In this document: positions 24,554 through 33,359 of the stretch, piece by piece
Layout: every line of letters begins with the position of its first letter
How positions within the stretch are numbered: position 1 is the first letter of the stretch
DNA from: a bacterium
Lineage (GTDB): Bacteria > UBP15 > UBA6099
Direction: 5' to 3'
NCBI GenBank assembly: GCA_029564595.1
Contig: JAKQPS010000037.1
Span: forward strand, 80,062-144,061
Length of the DNA: 64,000 bases
Made by a program: the position numbers and the translations under genes
Notes under the pieces: model-generated
What the model saw: only the letters and a program-made list of their open reading frames with translations
The model's database searches: none
Told to the model about the DNA's origin: nothing

Positions 24554-26425
24554 GTGGACGCCAAAGGTTTCAATGGAAAAATCCTGAAAGTCAATCTCAC
24601 AACCGGAAAAATCGACATCGAGCAACCCGACGAGATGTTCTACCGCAAATACGCGGGGGGCAGCGCTCTCGGATTCTACTATCTTTTAAAAGAGATGCCG
24701 GCGGGGACGGACGCGCTGGCCCCGGAGAGCGTCATCGTTCTGGCTCCCAGCGTGCTCACTGGCGCTCCGGTGTCGGGCGTCAGCAGGTTCACCGTATCGT
24801 GCCGCTCTCCGCTTGGCGGCGCGGCGGGCGACTCGCAGTGCGGCGGAAAATGGGGCGTAGACCTCAAATACGCCGGGTTTGACGCCCTCGTCGTGACCGG
24901 CAAATCCACAAAACCGGTCTATCTGTGGGTGTCGGACGGGAAAGCCGAGCTTCGCGACGCCGGGGCGGTGTGGGGAAAGACCACCGGGGACGCGCGCGCT
25001 GCCATCCGCGCCGATCTTGGAGACGAGAAGGCGGAAGTCGCCTGCATCGGACCGGCGGGCGAGAAGCTGGTGCGTTTTGCCAACATCTCCGGCGGCAGCT
25101 CGAACTACGCCGGCCGCACGGGAGCCGGCGCTGTGATGGGGTCGAAGAATCTCAAGGCCGTCGCTTGCAGGGGCGCTCGCGCTCCTTACGAGTACGCCGA
25201 CGCCGACGGCGTGCGCGCGATAGCGAAAAAAGGAGCGGCCTCGTTCGATAATTCCAAGTTCCACGCGATTCTGCGCGAGATGGGCACTCCGGGCGTCGTC
25301 CGCCTTCAGGCCGGCGTCGGCAACCTCTGCGCGAAAAATTTTACATACGGCTCTTTCGAGGGAATGGAAAAAATTTCGGGCGAAACGCTCCGCGACACCA
25401 TAAAAGTGAAAGACGAGACATGCCACGCCTGCGTCGTAAAATGCAAGAACGTGGTGTCCGCCGAGGAGCCGTTCAAGATCGACCCCGAATACGGCGGCCC
25501 GGAGTTCGAGACCATCGGCCTGCTAGGCTCCAATCTCCTCATCGACGACATCGCCGCCGTCGCCAAAGGCAACGAAATCTGCAACGCGCTCGGCATGGAC
25601 ACCATATCCGCCGGGGCGATGATAGCTTACGCCGCCGAATGCGCGGAAAACGGGCTGATTGACAAAAAGCAATCAGGCGGGTTCGAAATCAAGTTCGGCG
25701 ACTCCGCCGCGATGCTCGAAGCTTTGAGGATGATAGGCGAGCGCGAGGGGCTGGGGGCTGTGTTGGCGGAAGGCCCGGACCGCGCCATAGCCGCGCTCGG
25801 CTCCGAAACCGCCAAGTTCTGCATACACGCAAAAGGCCTTTCCTTCCCGGCGCACATGGCGCAGGTGAAGATGTCGCAGGCGCTCACATACGCGGTGAAC
25901 CCGTTCGGCGCGGACCACATGTCGAGCGAACACGACTGGCTGATAGCGGGGCCGAACGAGGCCGCGCGCGGGCTGGCCCTCTATGAAAAACGCCAGTTCG
26001 ACGAACTGGACGCGGAAAAAGTCAAACTCGTCGTCTACACCCAGTTCTTCTACAGCGCGCTGGACACGTTCACTCTCTGCGGCTTCTGCTGGGGGCCGGA
26101 CGCGATTTTCGGATACCGCGACCTCGAAGACCTTGTGGCGGCGGCGACCGGATGGAAGATGACTCTTTGGGAGATAATGAAGCTCGGCGAGCGGCGCGTG
26201 AACATGATGCGCGCGTTCAACGCCCGCGAGGGGTTCACCGCCAAAGACGACACTCTGCCGGAGCGAATATTCGTCCCCATCCCGTCGGGCGACGCCGAAG
26301 GCCGGCGCGTGCCCCGCGAGGCGTTCGAGGCCGCGAAGCAACTCTACTACGCCATGCTCGGATGGGACGCCGCCACAGGCAATCCAACCCCCGGCAAACT
26401 CGCCGAACTCGGCGTCGAAGCGTAA
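24554..26425 (+). CDS. Tungsten/molybdenum aldehyde:ferredoxin oxidoreductase family protein
   Basis: Oxidises aldehydes to acids with ferredoxin, using a bis-pyranopterin metal site and a 4Fe-4S cluster. From GTG 24554 the protein has 623 residues, normal for AOR, and starts VDAKGFNGKILKVNLTTGKI as the family does; AGGAGG precedes the GTG by 8 bases. A longer frame to 24380 uses a TTG and is rejected. Cluster ligands are seen in CHACVVKC and LCGFCWG. GRTGAGAVMGSKNLKA is the pterin-binding region. Single gene; pterin and metal supply genes must be elsewhere. It converges with the gene at 26496. Confidence 0.93.
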   Translation: MDAKGFNGKILKVNLTTGKIDIEQPDEMFYRKYAGGSALGFYYLLKEMPAGTDALAPESVIVLAPSVLTGAPVSGVSRFTVSCRSPLGGAAGDSQCGGKWGVDLKYAGFDALVVTGKSTKPVYLWVSDGKAELRDAGAVWGKTTGDARAAIRADLGDEKAEVACIGPAGEKLVRFANISGGSSNYAGRTGAGAVMGSKNLKAVACRGARAPYEYADADGVRAIAKKGAASFDNSKFHAILREMGTPGVVRLQAGVGNLCAKNFTYGSFEGMEKISGETLRDTIKVKDETCHACVVKCKNVVSAEEPFKIDPEYGGPEFETIGLLGSNLLIDDIAAVAKGNEICNALGMDTISAGAMIAYAAECAENGLIDKKQSGGFEIKFGDSAAMLEALRMIGEREGLGAVLAEGPDRAIAALGSETAKFCIHAKGLSFPAHMAQVKMSQALTYAVNPFGADHMSSEHDWLIAGPNEAARGLALYEKRQFDELDAEKVKLVVYTQFFYSALDTFTLCGFCWGPDAIFGYRDLEDLVAAATGWKMTLWEIMKLGERRVNMMRAFNAREGFTAKDDTLPERIFVPIPSGDAEGRRVPREAFEAAKQLYYAMLGWDAATGNPTPGKLAELGVEA

Positions 26426-26495
26426 GAAAAATCAGTTGCGTTAAGGCGGTTGAAAAAGAATATAGTTTACATCGGCCGCTGGTCAAAGAGCCGAA

Positions 26496-27005
26496 CTAGA
26501 AAGGGTCGTCCTGATCAACATACAGAGGATCAGGGTCCTTGCTTTGAGCGATAAGAGAATGGATAATTCGGTTAACTCTGTCTGACGACAATATTGATTT
26601 TAGCAAATCGACGAACTCTTCTTCGCTATCGCTCTGCAGAATCGCTTCTTTTTCCATTTCCCCGGCATTTACCATCATATCAGAAGTGATATAAACCGGA
26701 TAAGTATTTAGGGGGTGATATGCGATGTTGAGAATGGGTATTTCATAATTGTTTAATTTTGGAGCTATGATTAGCAAAACATGTCCTGATAATGAATCGC
26801 TTTTTTTAGTATCCCAGCTTCCAACAACTAAAAACTTGATTCGTTTATCACGCGTTAATATAGCAGGAAAATGATTGACTTTGCCTTTCAACGTTGAACC
26901 TGTGATCGCGCTCAAAGCTTCGGCTTGTTCTTTTAAAATTGTGGCCGGTGTTCTTTCTGGTGCAATGTCCTTGTTGATTTCGGGCCAAAGGATTCTCGAA
27001 GACAT
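26496..27005 (-). CDS. Unknown protein paired with an EEP-fold gene
   Basis: 169 residues starting MSSRILWPEINKDIAPERTP. No family recognised. Residues 55-105 look like a beta-alpha fold (IKFLVVGSWDTKKSD, HVLLIIAPKLNN, IPILNIAYHPLN); the rest is helical and acidic, with the tail DPLYVDQDDPF. No signal or membrane segment. GGGAGGAAG lies before the ATG. It starts 12 bp after the endonuclease/exonuclease/phosphatase-like gene and both are clearly AT-richer than the flanks, suggesting a co-acquired pair. Confidence 0.65.
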   Translation of the reverse strand: MSSRILWPEINKDIAPERTPATILKEQAEALSAITGSTLKGKVNHFPAILTRDKRIKFLVVGSWDTKKSDSLSGHVLLIIAPKLNNYEIPILNIAYHPLNTYPVYITSDMMVNAGEMEKEAILQSDSEEEFVDLLKSILSSDRVNRIIHSLIAQSKDPDPLYVDQDDPF

Positions 27006-27017
27006 TTTCTTCCTCCC

Positions 27018-27854
27018 TCATATTGTTTCAATATTCATCTGAAAAAACAATGGAAAATGGTCGGAAAACTTCATCTTATCCGGTCTTCCATTCTTGTCTG
27101 CCAAAGAATCACCGCCAGTGGAACAAACGATGGACAAGCTTTCTTCATCAAAGTGTTTTACTAGAGACGGCCTAATGAGAACCTGATCGAAAGTGTGCCA
27201 GAACAACTCATCCATTCTTGATTTATTATAATAATGAGTTCCGGGAGGATTATCAACCGAGTTGCCCATAAGCCGCCACATGGGGTTATAAAAAAACGTC
27301 GAGTCGTTGTTTCTTATGCTTCTTTGTTCCTTCAACACGATTCTTCTATCCATCACGGAGTGGAATGCGTCAAATGCTGTTAACCCAGTTTCAAAAGGAT
27401 TCATATTGAAATCGCCGACAACGACGGTGCGCTTATGACCGCGTTCCGCCTCAAAGAACCTGATTTCGTTCATGGTTTCTCTTGAGTAGTATTCTTGATC
27501 GCTGTTCTCAGCATACAACTTGCTTGGCAGATGAATAGCCACAAGCAGGATCTCATCCCCGGTCGGCGGCCGCAACAAGATATTAGGCACGGAAAAACTT
27601 GACATTTGCGGCTCCTTAAAGAGCGGTTCGAAGCAGAATTCTGGATAGCGGTGAATAAACGTGATTCGGTCAAACTGTGGATATAATGCGAAATATTGTC
27701 GCTCTACCCCTCTGTTCAGCCATTCAACTATTTTGGAGTCTTCCGCGCCGTTTTCAGCAAGAATTAGAACATCCACATCATAATCGTGACACAAACGGAC
27801 GATCTGTTCAGTCAGGTCTCTTTTATAAGTATTCCAGAACAGGAATCGAGCCAT
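27018..27854 (-). CDS. Endonuclease/exonuclease/phosphatase-fold protein
   Basis: 278 residues. EEP motifs: N-terminal MARFLFWNTYKRD (metal-site Asn), LILAENGAED (catalytic Glu), VVGDFNMNPFE (Asp-x-Asn) and the final SDHFPLFF (Asp-His). A divalent-metal phosphoesterase acting on nucleic acid or a phospholipid/inositol substrate is expected. No signal peptide. ATG 27854 was preferred to a TTG six codons earlier; neither has a strong ribosome site. First gene of an AT-richer pair. Confidence 0.82.
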   Translation of the reverse strand: MARFLFWNTYKRDLTEQIVRLCHDYDVDVLILAENGAEDSKIVEWLNRGVERQYFALYPQFDRITFIHRYPEFCFEPLFKEPQMSSFSVPNILLRPPTGDEILLVAIHLPSKLYAENSDQEYYSRETMNEIRFFEAERGHKRTVVVGDFNMNPFETGLTAFDAFHSVMDRRIVLKEQRSIRNNDSTFFYNPMWRLMGNSVDNPPGTHYYNKSRMDELFWHTFDQVLIRPSLVKHFDEESLSIVCSTGGDSLADKNGRPDKMKFSDHFPLFFQMNIETI

Positions 27855-28024
27855 GCGCGGATTATATAACAAACAGTAATCGCTGAAAAGTCACCATGAG
27901 ATTAAAAGGCAGCCTCGTTGCGGAATGTTTGTTAAATGGCAATGATGAGCAGAATCATTGTCGCGAGTTACAGCAAGACTCAATTGAAAATGGCCGCACG
28001 TGGGTTTATTTCACAAACAAGAAA

Positions 28025-28136
28025 GAGCCGATTTCGAATTGAACGAAGTTCAACGAAATCGGCGCGCCAAGAGTTTTTTTCGGAAGGGGCGCGGGGAAAC
28101 CTGTTTTTTGCAAAAAAATGGTTTCCCCGCAAACTT
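28025..28136. repeat. Family B repeat, copy 3 (full, two hairpins)
   Basis: First hairpin 28027-28063 (GCCGATTTCG paired with CGAAATCGGC), link AAGAGTTTTTTTCGGAAGGGGC, second hairpin 28091-28130 (GCGGGGAAACC paired with GGTTTCCCCGC). Same orientation as copies 1 and 2, 32 bp past the 3' end of the secreted MBL gene. It diverges from copy 2 in loop and stem bases while keeping pairing. The rest of the 314-bp gap (27855-28024) is AT-rich and shows no gene. Confidence 0.85.
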
Positions 28137-28168
28137 ATAAAAATCCGTTTACAGCAGCATGCGCGCCG

Positions 28169-29206
28169 TTATCGCGGCAGGAGGGCGGGTACGGAGACGC
28201 GCTCGCCCCACGCGGGGACGGCGTACGGCAGTCCGACCGCTCTCAAAACTCTGTAAACGTAACTGTATGGCCTGCGTCCCTCCACCGGATGTCCTATCTC
28301 ATGCTCGTGTCCGGGAAGAATGAGAGCCGGCTTGATATAGTCGAGCAGCGGCTTCAGGTTCGGACACCAGATGTTGGGTATCAGCACGTCTATCTCCATC
28401 GGCGGCTTTATCTTTCTGTACCATTCCGAGCCGAGCCGCATGATGTTGTTCTCGTCTCCGAGATGCATTGCGGAAACGCCGTCTTTTGTCTTAATCAGAT
28501 AGGAACTGCAAAGGTCTTTTTTCTGATAGCTTGGGAAGACGGTTGCGAGGACGCCGGGCAGTTCGATTTTTCCCTGACGGATCACCGTCAGTTCGTCGCG
28601 CCGCCTGTACTCTTTCCTCGCCGGTTCGGGGACGACCACTTTTTTCCCGGCGTCCAAGTACATGTCCCAAACGTCCCAGTCTACGTGGTCGCCGTGGTGG
28701 TGGGTGACGAGGAGGATGTCCGTTCGGGCGACGATGCGCTCGATTATCTCTCGCGGCGTCCTCACTATGCCCGGCCCCTGAATAAGGTCGACGGCGATGG
28801 CGGTTTCAGGAGTCTGGATTATCACAGTATGATTGTAAAGTTTCCAGATTACCGCTCCGGAACTGACGGTCGAAGCCTCGAAATCGGCGATGAACGCCTC
28901 CATGCGGCGGCGCAGGAAGTCCGCAGCGCAGGGCATGAGTTTCGCTTCGGGGTAGAGCAGGGCGTCGTCGATGAGTTTTAGTTTGGATTCTCGTTCGTCC
29001 TGATTCTCTGAAAGGGAAGGGCGGGTGTCCAGCCAAGCGGCCAGTTCGTCGAATTTCGGCGAGTATTCGGCGCAAGCCGCCTGTATGTCGGCGGTGGGTT
29101 GAGCATGGGCCGGCGTGGAGGCGGCAAAAATGGTTGCTGAAAGCAAAATAGCCGCTGCGGCCAGCGCCGCCGCGGTTGTCCGAATTGTCCTTTTCCTTCG
29201 ATTCAT
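28169..29206 (-). CDS. Secreted metallo-beta-lactamase-fold protein
   Basis: 345 residues. Signal peptide (positively charged MNRRKRTIRTT, then an Ala/Leu core ending PAHAQ). A helical segment occupies residues 40-115. The MBL domain follows, with VTHHHGDHVDW near 178, Asp in MHLGDENN and His in LPGHEHEIGHP: the layout of the UlaG/RomA-like branch, which acts on phosphodiesters or lactones. Periplasmic by inference. Single gene ended by repeat B copy 3. Substrate unknown. Confidence 0.82.
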   Translation of the reverse strand: MNRRKRTIRTTAAALAAAAILLSATIFAASTPAHAQPTADIQAACAEYSPKFDELAAWLDTRPSLSENQDERESKLKLIDDALLYPEAKLMPCAADFLRRRMEAFIADFEASTVSSGAVIWKLYNHTVIIQTPETAIAVDLIQGPGIVRTPREIIERIVARTDILLVTHHHGDHVDWDVWDMYLDAGKKVVVPEPARKEYRRRDELTVIRQGKIELPGVLATVFPSYQKKDLCSSYLIKTKDGVSAMHLGDENNIMRLGSEWYRKIKPPMEIDVLIPNIWCPNLKPLLDYIKPALILPGHEHEIGHPVEGRRPYSYVYRVLRAVGLPYAVPAWGERVSVPALLPR

Positions 29207-29291
29207 CTTGTCGCCCCCTTGATTCTGTTAGAATCCCGTCCCCATTTTATTCGCAACCGGGCGCGCGGGCAACTTATTGAAAATTCGCGGG

Positions 29292-29320
29292 ATGAAAAAT
29301 GTATGAGAATTAACTATAAT
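29292..29320 (+). promoter_or_regulatory. Likely promoter of the ndk-to-ispD operon
   Basis: A perfect TATAAT (29315-29320) lies 17 bases after ATGAAA, a 4/6 match to the -35 consensus. It is 69 bases before the ndk start, and no other -10 as good is seen in this gap. Confidence 0.5.
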
Positions 29321-29388
29321 GCGGAAAGCCCCGCGCCGAGGGTTTGTGCGCGAGGCGGGCTAAGAACAGACGAACCGGAGACCAAGGG

Positions 29389-29853
29389 ATGAACCCCGAC
29401 AAGGAAAGAACATTGGTGATAGTGAAGCCGGACGGAGTGCAGCGCGGGTTGATAGGGGAAGTGGTATCGAGGCTGGAGCGGCGGGGGCTGAAGATAGTCG
29501 GCGTGAAGATGCTGAAGATGGACGACGGGCTGGCCGCGAAGCACTACGAGGCGCATGTCGGGAAGCCGTTTTACGAGCCGCTGGCGAAGTTCATGACAAG
29601 CTCGCCGGTTGTGGCGGTGGCGGCGCAGGGACGCGGGGCGGTAAGGCTGGTCAGGAATATGATGGGCGCTCTCTCTCCCGAAGAGTCCGCCGCCGGCACG
29701 ATAAGGGGCGATTTCGCGGTCAGCAAAAGATACAATGTCGTCCACGGTTCGGACTCCCCCGAAAGCGGGGAGCGGGAAGTCTCCCTCTTCTTTTCGCCGG
29801 ACGAGATTTTTGACTATGACAGGGACATTGACAACTGGCTGAGGCAGGAATGA
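29389..29853 (+). CDS. ndk: Nucleoside diphosphate kinase
   Basis: Transfers the gamma-phosphate from ATP to other NDPs. 154 residues. N-terminal ERTLVIVKPDGVQRGLIGEV, nucleotide contacts GTIRGDF, and the phospho-His in NVVHGSDSPES are all intact. The C-terminus extends slightly beyond the usual end (FDYDRDIDNWLRQE). The start after GGAGACCAAGGG removes 15 non-conserved upstream codons. First gene of a plus-strand operon with cell-wall and histidine genes. Confidence 0.97.
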   Translation: MNPDKERTLVIVKPDGVQRGLIGEVVSRLERRGLKIVGVKMLKMDDGLAAKHYEAHVGKPFYEPLAKFMTSSPVVAVAAQGRGAVRLVRNMMGALSPEESAAGTIRGDFAVSKRYNVVHGSDSPESGEREVSLFFSPDEIFDYDRDIDNWLRQE

Positions 29854-29899
29854 AGCGAAAGGCCCGGCGTCGGGATGCGGACAGGTTGCAGGTGAAAAG

Positions 29900-31321
29900 A
29901 TGAGAATAACAAAAGCGACATCGGCGGCAGTTCTGGCGGCGGTTGTTATGGCGTTCGCGGCGGCGGGCGCGGCGCAGGCACAGGCGCGCCGCTCCATTGA
30001 GCAGGTTTTAAACGACCCGGTCCTCAAGCAGTCAACTGTCGCCTTGCTGGCCAAAGACCTCCGGACAGGCCAGACGCTGATAAGCATCAACGCGGACAGG
30101 ATGATGATACCGGCGTCCAACATGAAGCTGGTGACGGGAGCGGCCGCCATGCTGGAGCTTGGCCCCGGCTTCAAATTTCACACGGATTTCATGACGAAGA
30201 ATTTCAATCCGTCCACCGGGCTTTCGGACGGAATTTACGTTAAAGGATATGGAGATCCGAGCATATCGGACAGGTTTTACGCGACCGCTGGGGAGGCGAT
30301 GGACGCGCACGCGGCGCAACTGAAGAAGAACGGGTTCAAGGGCTTCAGCGGAGTGTTATGGCTTGACGGCTCGTTCATGGACAACATGCGTCCGGCAAGC
30401 TGGCCGCAGGAGGATTTATCGTGGTGCTACGCGCCGCGTCCCGGCGCTCTCTCGGCGGCGGGCAACTGCGCCCGCGTCACGGTGTCCGCCGGGGCTTCCT
30501 CCGCGAAGGCGACAATCGACCCGCCGCTCCATCCGTCTTTCTTCCGTGTCAGCCTGAAAGCGACGACCGGCAAAACAAGCGTAAAGGTGTCGCAGGATGA
30601 AAAAGGCGTGATAACGGTGAGCGGGTCGGTGAAGAAAAACACGAGCGCGAAGTACGAGCACACAGTGAGGAAGCCGACGCTGCTGTACGGAGCGGCGCTG
30701 CTCGGCGCGATGAAAAGGGCGGGGATGAAGGTTTCCGCCGACATGAGGGAGACCTCTGACCTGCCGCCGGGATATTCCGGTTTCGCGCGCGCCGTGTCGC
30801 CTGATCTGGCGGCGGTGACGGCGCAGATGGAGAAACACAGCGACAACTTCATAGCCGAGCAGATAGTGAGGACGATGGGAGGCCTCCGGGGGGCCTCGGA
30901 CGCTCCCGGCGCGGCGGCGGTCGTCAAGGATATAATGGTTCGAGCGAACATGGCCGCCGCTTCGGATCTGACGGTTGTCGACGGCTCCGGGCTGTCGCGG
31001 GAAAACAGGCTTGCCCCCAAGGTGTTGCTAACGCTGCTGTCGTCGTTCTATAATTTCAATCCGGGCAGACCGTTTCAAGACATGCTGGCGGAGCCGGGCG
31101 TAAAAGGCACGCTTGAGAAGCGGCTTGTGAATACGTCCGCCGCCGGAAGGTTGAAGGCAAAAACAGGCGCGCTGCGCGGGGCCTGCTCGCTCAGCGGATA
31201 CATCCGCCCCGTCTACGGCGGCTCGGTGTCTTTCGTAATGATTATGAACGGCTACTCCGTTCATTCGAACCAGATTAGGGCGCTTCAGGACGAATTGGTT
31301 CTGGCGCTCGTCGAGATGTAG
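29900..31321 (+). CDS. dacB: D-alanyl-D-alanine carboxypeptidase/endopeptidase, PBP4 family
   Basis: Periplasmic class C penicillin-binding protein that trims or opens peptidoglycan cross-links. 473 residues: a signal peptide to about residue 28, the SxxK motif at S73-NM-K76 (PASNMKLVTG), SDN near 313 (KHSDNFIAEQ) and KTG near 415 (LKAKTGALRGACSLSGY). The region between the first two motifs holds the extra beta domains typical of PBP4. It starts 46 bp after ndk and precedes murI, so the operon groups cell-wall turnover and precursor supply. Confidence 0.95.
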   Translation: MRITKATSAAVLAAVVMAFAAAGAAQAQARRSIEQVLNDPVLKQSTVALLAKDLRTGQTLISINADRMMIPASNMKLVTGAAAMLELGPGFKFHTDFMTKNFNPSTGLSDGIYVKGYGDPSISDRFYATAGEAMDAHAAQLKKNGFKGFSGVLWLDGSFMDNMRPASWPQEDLSWCYAPRPGALSAAGNCARVTVSAGASSAKATIDPPLHPSFFRVSLKATTGKTSVKVSQDEKGVITVSGSVKKNTSAKYEHTVRKPTLLYGAALLGAMKRAGMKVSADMRETSDLPPGYSGFARAVSPDLAAVTAQMEKHSDNFIAEQIVRTMGGLRGASDAPGAAAVVKDIMVRANMAAASDLTVVDGSGLSRENRLAPKVLLTLLSSFYNFNPGRPFQDMLAEPGVKGTLEKRLVNTSAAGRLKAKTGALRGACSLSGYIRPVYGGSVSFVMIMNGYSVHSNQIRALQDELVLALVEM

Positions 31322-31359
31322 GGAGGACCCGGACGCATAATCCGGGGACAACGGAAAAA

Positions 31360-32178
31360 ATGAGCGGCGACACGAGGCCGATAGGCATATTCGATTCGGG
31401 AGTCGGGGGGCTTTCACTTCTGCGCGAGCTTGACGTGCTTATGCCCTATGAGGACTTCATATACGTCGGCGACACCGCTAGGATCCCCTACGGAGCCAAA
31501 ACCGAACAGCAGATTATCAGCTACTCTCACGAGATAATGGACTTTCTTCGCCGCCGCGACTGCAAGATGATAATCATCGCCTGCAACACGGTTACCGGCA
31601 TGCTTACCGAGAGGGACCATATCGAATGCGAGGGAGCGCCGGTGGTCGGCATTATCAACTACGGCTGCATCACCGCCGCCCTGTACGTCACATACAACTT
31701 CCGCATCGGCATCTGGGGCACTCAGCTTACCATCGACAGCGGCCTCTACAAAAGATACATGGACAACATAGACCCGACGGTGAGGCTGTTCGCTCAGCCG
31801 TGCACCGATCTGGTGGCTCTCATAGAGCAGGGGGCCATCGGCTCTCCGGACACCCGCGACCTCACCGAAAACTACCTCAGGCCCATGCTCCGAGAGGACA
31901 TCGACACTCTCGTGCTCGCGTGCACCCACCTGCCGTTTATCAGAGGGATTATTCAGGACATCGTCACCGCGGCTGTCACTCTCATCGACCCGGCCCGCAG
32001 AACCGCCGTTCTCTGCATGAAAGTCCTCACTGACAACAGGATAGCCCGCGCCGACCGCTGCGAGCTTGGGCGCAAACAGTTCTATGTCACCGGCGACCCC
32101 GACTCGTTCAAAGAGACCGGGCGGTTGCTCGTCGGGCGCATGGTGGACAGGGTGGAAAAAGTCGACCTGTCATCATAA
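31360..32178 (+). CDS. murI: Glutamate racemase
   Basis: Supplies D-glutamate for peptidoglycan. 272 residues. N-terminal IGIFDSGVGGLSLLREL and YVGDTARIPYG; both catalytic Cys are present, in IIACNTVTG near 75 and LVLACTHLPF near 188. Cofactor-independent by family. It follows dacB by 38 bp and precedes hisG by 15 bp. Compared with textbook MurI, the second half has a somewhat divergent helix (CTDLVALIEQGAIGSPDTRD) but no missing key residue. Confidence 0.95.
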   Translation: MSGDTRPIGIFDSGVGGLSLLRELDVLMPYEDFIYVGDTARIPYGAKTEQQIISYSHEIMDFLRRRDCKMIIIACNTVTGMLTERDHIECEGAPVVGIINYGCITAALYVTYNFRIGIWGTQLTIDSGLYKRYMDNIDPTVRLFAQPCTDLVALIEQGAIGSPDTRDLTENYLRPMLREDIDTLVLACTHLPFIRGIIQDIVTAAVTLIDPARRTAVLCMKVLTDNRIARADRCELGRKQFYVTGDPDSFKETGRLLVGRMVDRVEKVDLSS

Positions 32179-32193
32179 GAAAGGAAAATAAGG

Positions 32194-33075
32194 ATGCCTT
32201 CGGAAAAAATATTGAAGATAGCGCTCCCCAAAGGGAGCCTTCAGGAAGCCACTTTCAAACTGCTCGAACAGGCCGGCTACAGAGTGACCGCCGGCCCCCG
32301 CTCTTACGTGCTAATGTTCGACGACCCCTCAATGTCCGGTATGTTGTTCCGCGCTCAGGAAATCTCCCGCTACGTCGAGCAGGGCATCGTAGACGCCGGC
32401 ATCACCGGGCACGACTGGATACTCGAAAACGGCTCCAAGGTGAAAGACGTGGCCGACCTCTTCTACGCCAAGAGCGGCTCCGGCAAAGTGCGCTGGGTTC
32501 TGGCCGCCCCGGAAAATTCATTAATTAAAAAACCGTCCGACCTCGAAGGCGGCAGAATCGCCACCGAGCTTGTTCAGGTGACAAAAAAATATTTCCGCAA
32601 ACACGGCGTGAAGGTTAACGTCGAGTTCTCTTGGGGCGCCACCGAGATTAAAGTGCCGACGGTGGTGGACGCCATAGTTGACTGCACGGAGACGGGCAGC
32701 TCGCTTCGCGCCCACAACCTTCGCATCGTGGACACCGTAATCGAATCGAACACGAAGATGATAGCCAACAGGGAATCTTGGAAAGACCCGTGGAAGAGGC
32801 GGAAGATAGAAGACCTGACGCTGTTGCTGCTGGGGGCGCTGGACGCCAGACAGATGTCCGGCCTGAAGATGAACCTGCCGTCGACCGCCATCGAAAGCGT
32901 GCGCGCCGCGCTTCCGGGCATGAAAAGCCCGACCCTCTCTCCGCTGTCGGCGGACGGGTGGTGCGCGCTCGAAGTTATTGTCGAAAAGAAGGTCGTGCGC
33001 GACATCATTCCGAGGCTCAAGCAGGCGGGAGCTTGCGATATCGTTGAATATCCGTTGTCAAAAGTGATAAAATAG
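32194..33075 (+). CDS. hisG: ATP phosphoribosyltransferase, long form
   Basis: First step of histidine synthesis: ATP plus PRPP to phosphoribosyl-ATP. 293 residues, the long (HisG-L) class with a C-terminal ACT-like regulatory domain (from about residue 215, LLLGALDARQMSGLKMNLP), so HisZ should not be needed. KIALPKGSLQEATFKLLEQ at the N-terminus, GITGHDWI, and the PRPP loop in VDAIVDCTETGSSLRAHN. AAGGAAAATAAGG precedes the ATG. No other his gene is here. Confidence 0.96.
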   Translation: MPSEKILKIALPKGSLQEATFKLLEQAGYRVTAGPRSYVLMFDDPSMSGMLFRAQEISRYVEQGIVDAGITGHDWILENGSKVKDVADLFYAKSGSGKVRWVLAAPENSLIKKPSDLEGGRIATELVQVTKKYFRKHGVKVNVEFSWGATEIKVPTVVDAIVDCTETGSSLRAHNLRIVDTVIESNTKMIANRESWKDPWKRRKIEDLTLLLLGALDARQMSGLKMNLPSTAIESVRAALPGMKSPTLSPLSADGWCALEVIVEKKVVRDIIPRLKQAGACDIVEYPLSKVIK

Positions 33076-33102
33076 TTACAGTTAATCGCGGGAGGTCCCG
33101 TT

Positions 33103-33312
33103 ATGTCTTATGACCAACTGAACCCCGTAGCTCTAGTGGCGATGTACATCGGACTGTTCGGGTGGCTCGCGGCCACCGGCATGTTCATCTACCGGGGCTT
33201 CAGGCGGGACGGCAGGCCCCGCTTCTCCAAAGCTCTTTTCTGGTTCGCGATGATATTCATCATGCTCGGCGTCTGGATCGCCGGGCTGGTGTATCTCGGC
33301 CACAACGCCTGA
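33103..33312 (+). CDS. Small two-pass membrane protein
   Basis: 69 residues with two membrane segments: residues 9-29 (VALVAMYIGLFGWLAATGMF) and 44-65 (ALFWFAMIFIMLGVWIAGLV), joined by a short basic loop YRGFRRDGRPRF. No family recognised. GGGAGG lies just upstream of the ATG, and it sits 27 bp after hisG inside the operon. Basic loop rules suggest the loop faces the cytoplasm. Confidence 0.75.
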   Translation: MSYDQLNPVALVAMYIGLFGWLAATGMFIYRGFRRDGRPRFSKALFWFAMIFIMLGVWIAGLVYLGHNA

Positions 33313-33359
33313 CATCGCCGGCCAACCGGCAACCCCGTCATTAATCCGGAGAATAAGCC

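Noticed and set aside
29314-30174. 286-codon minus-strand frame over ndk
   Set aside because: Antisense shadow of ndk and the start of dacB; low-complexity, no ribosome site.
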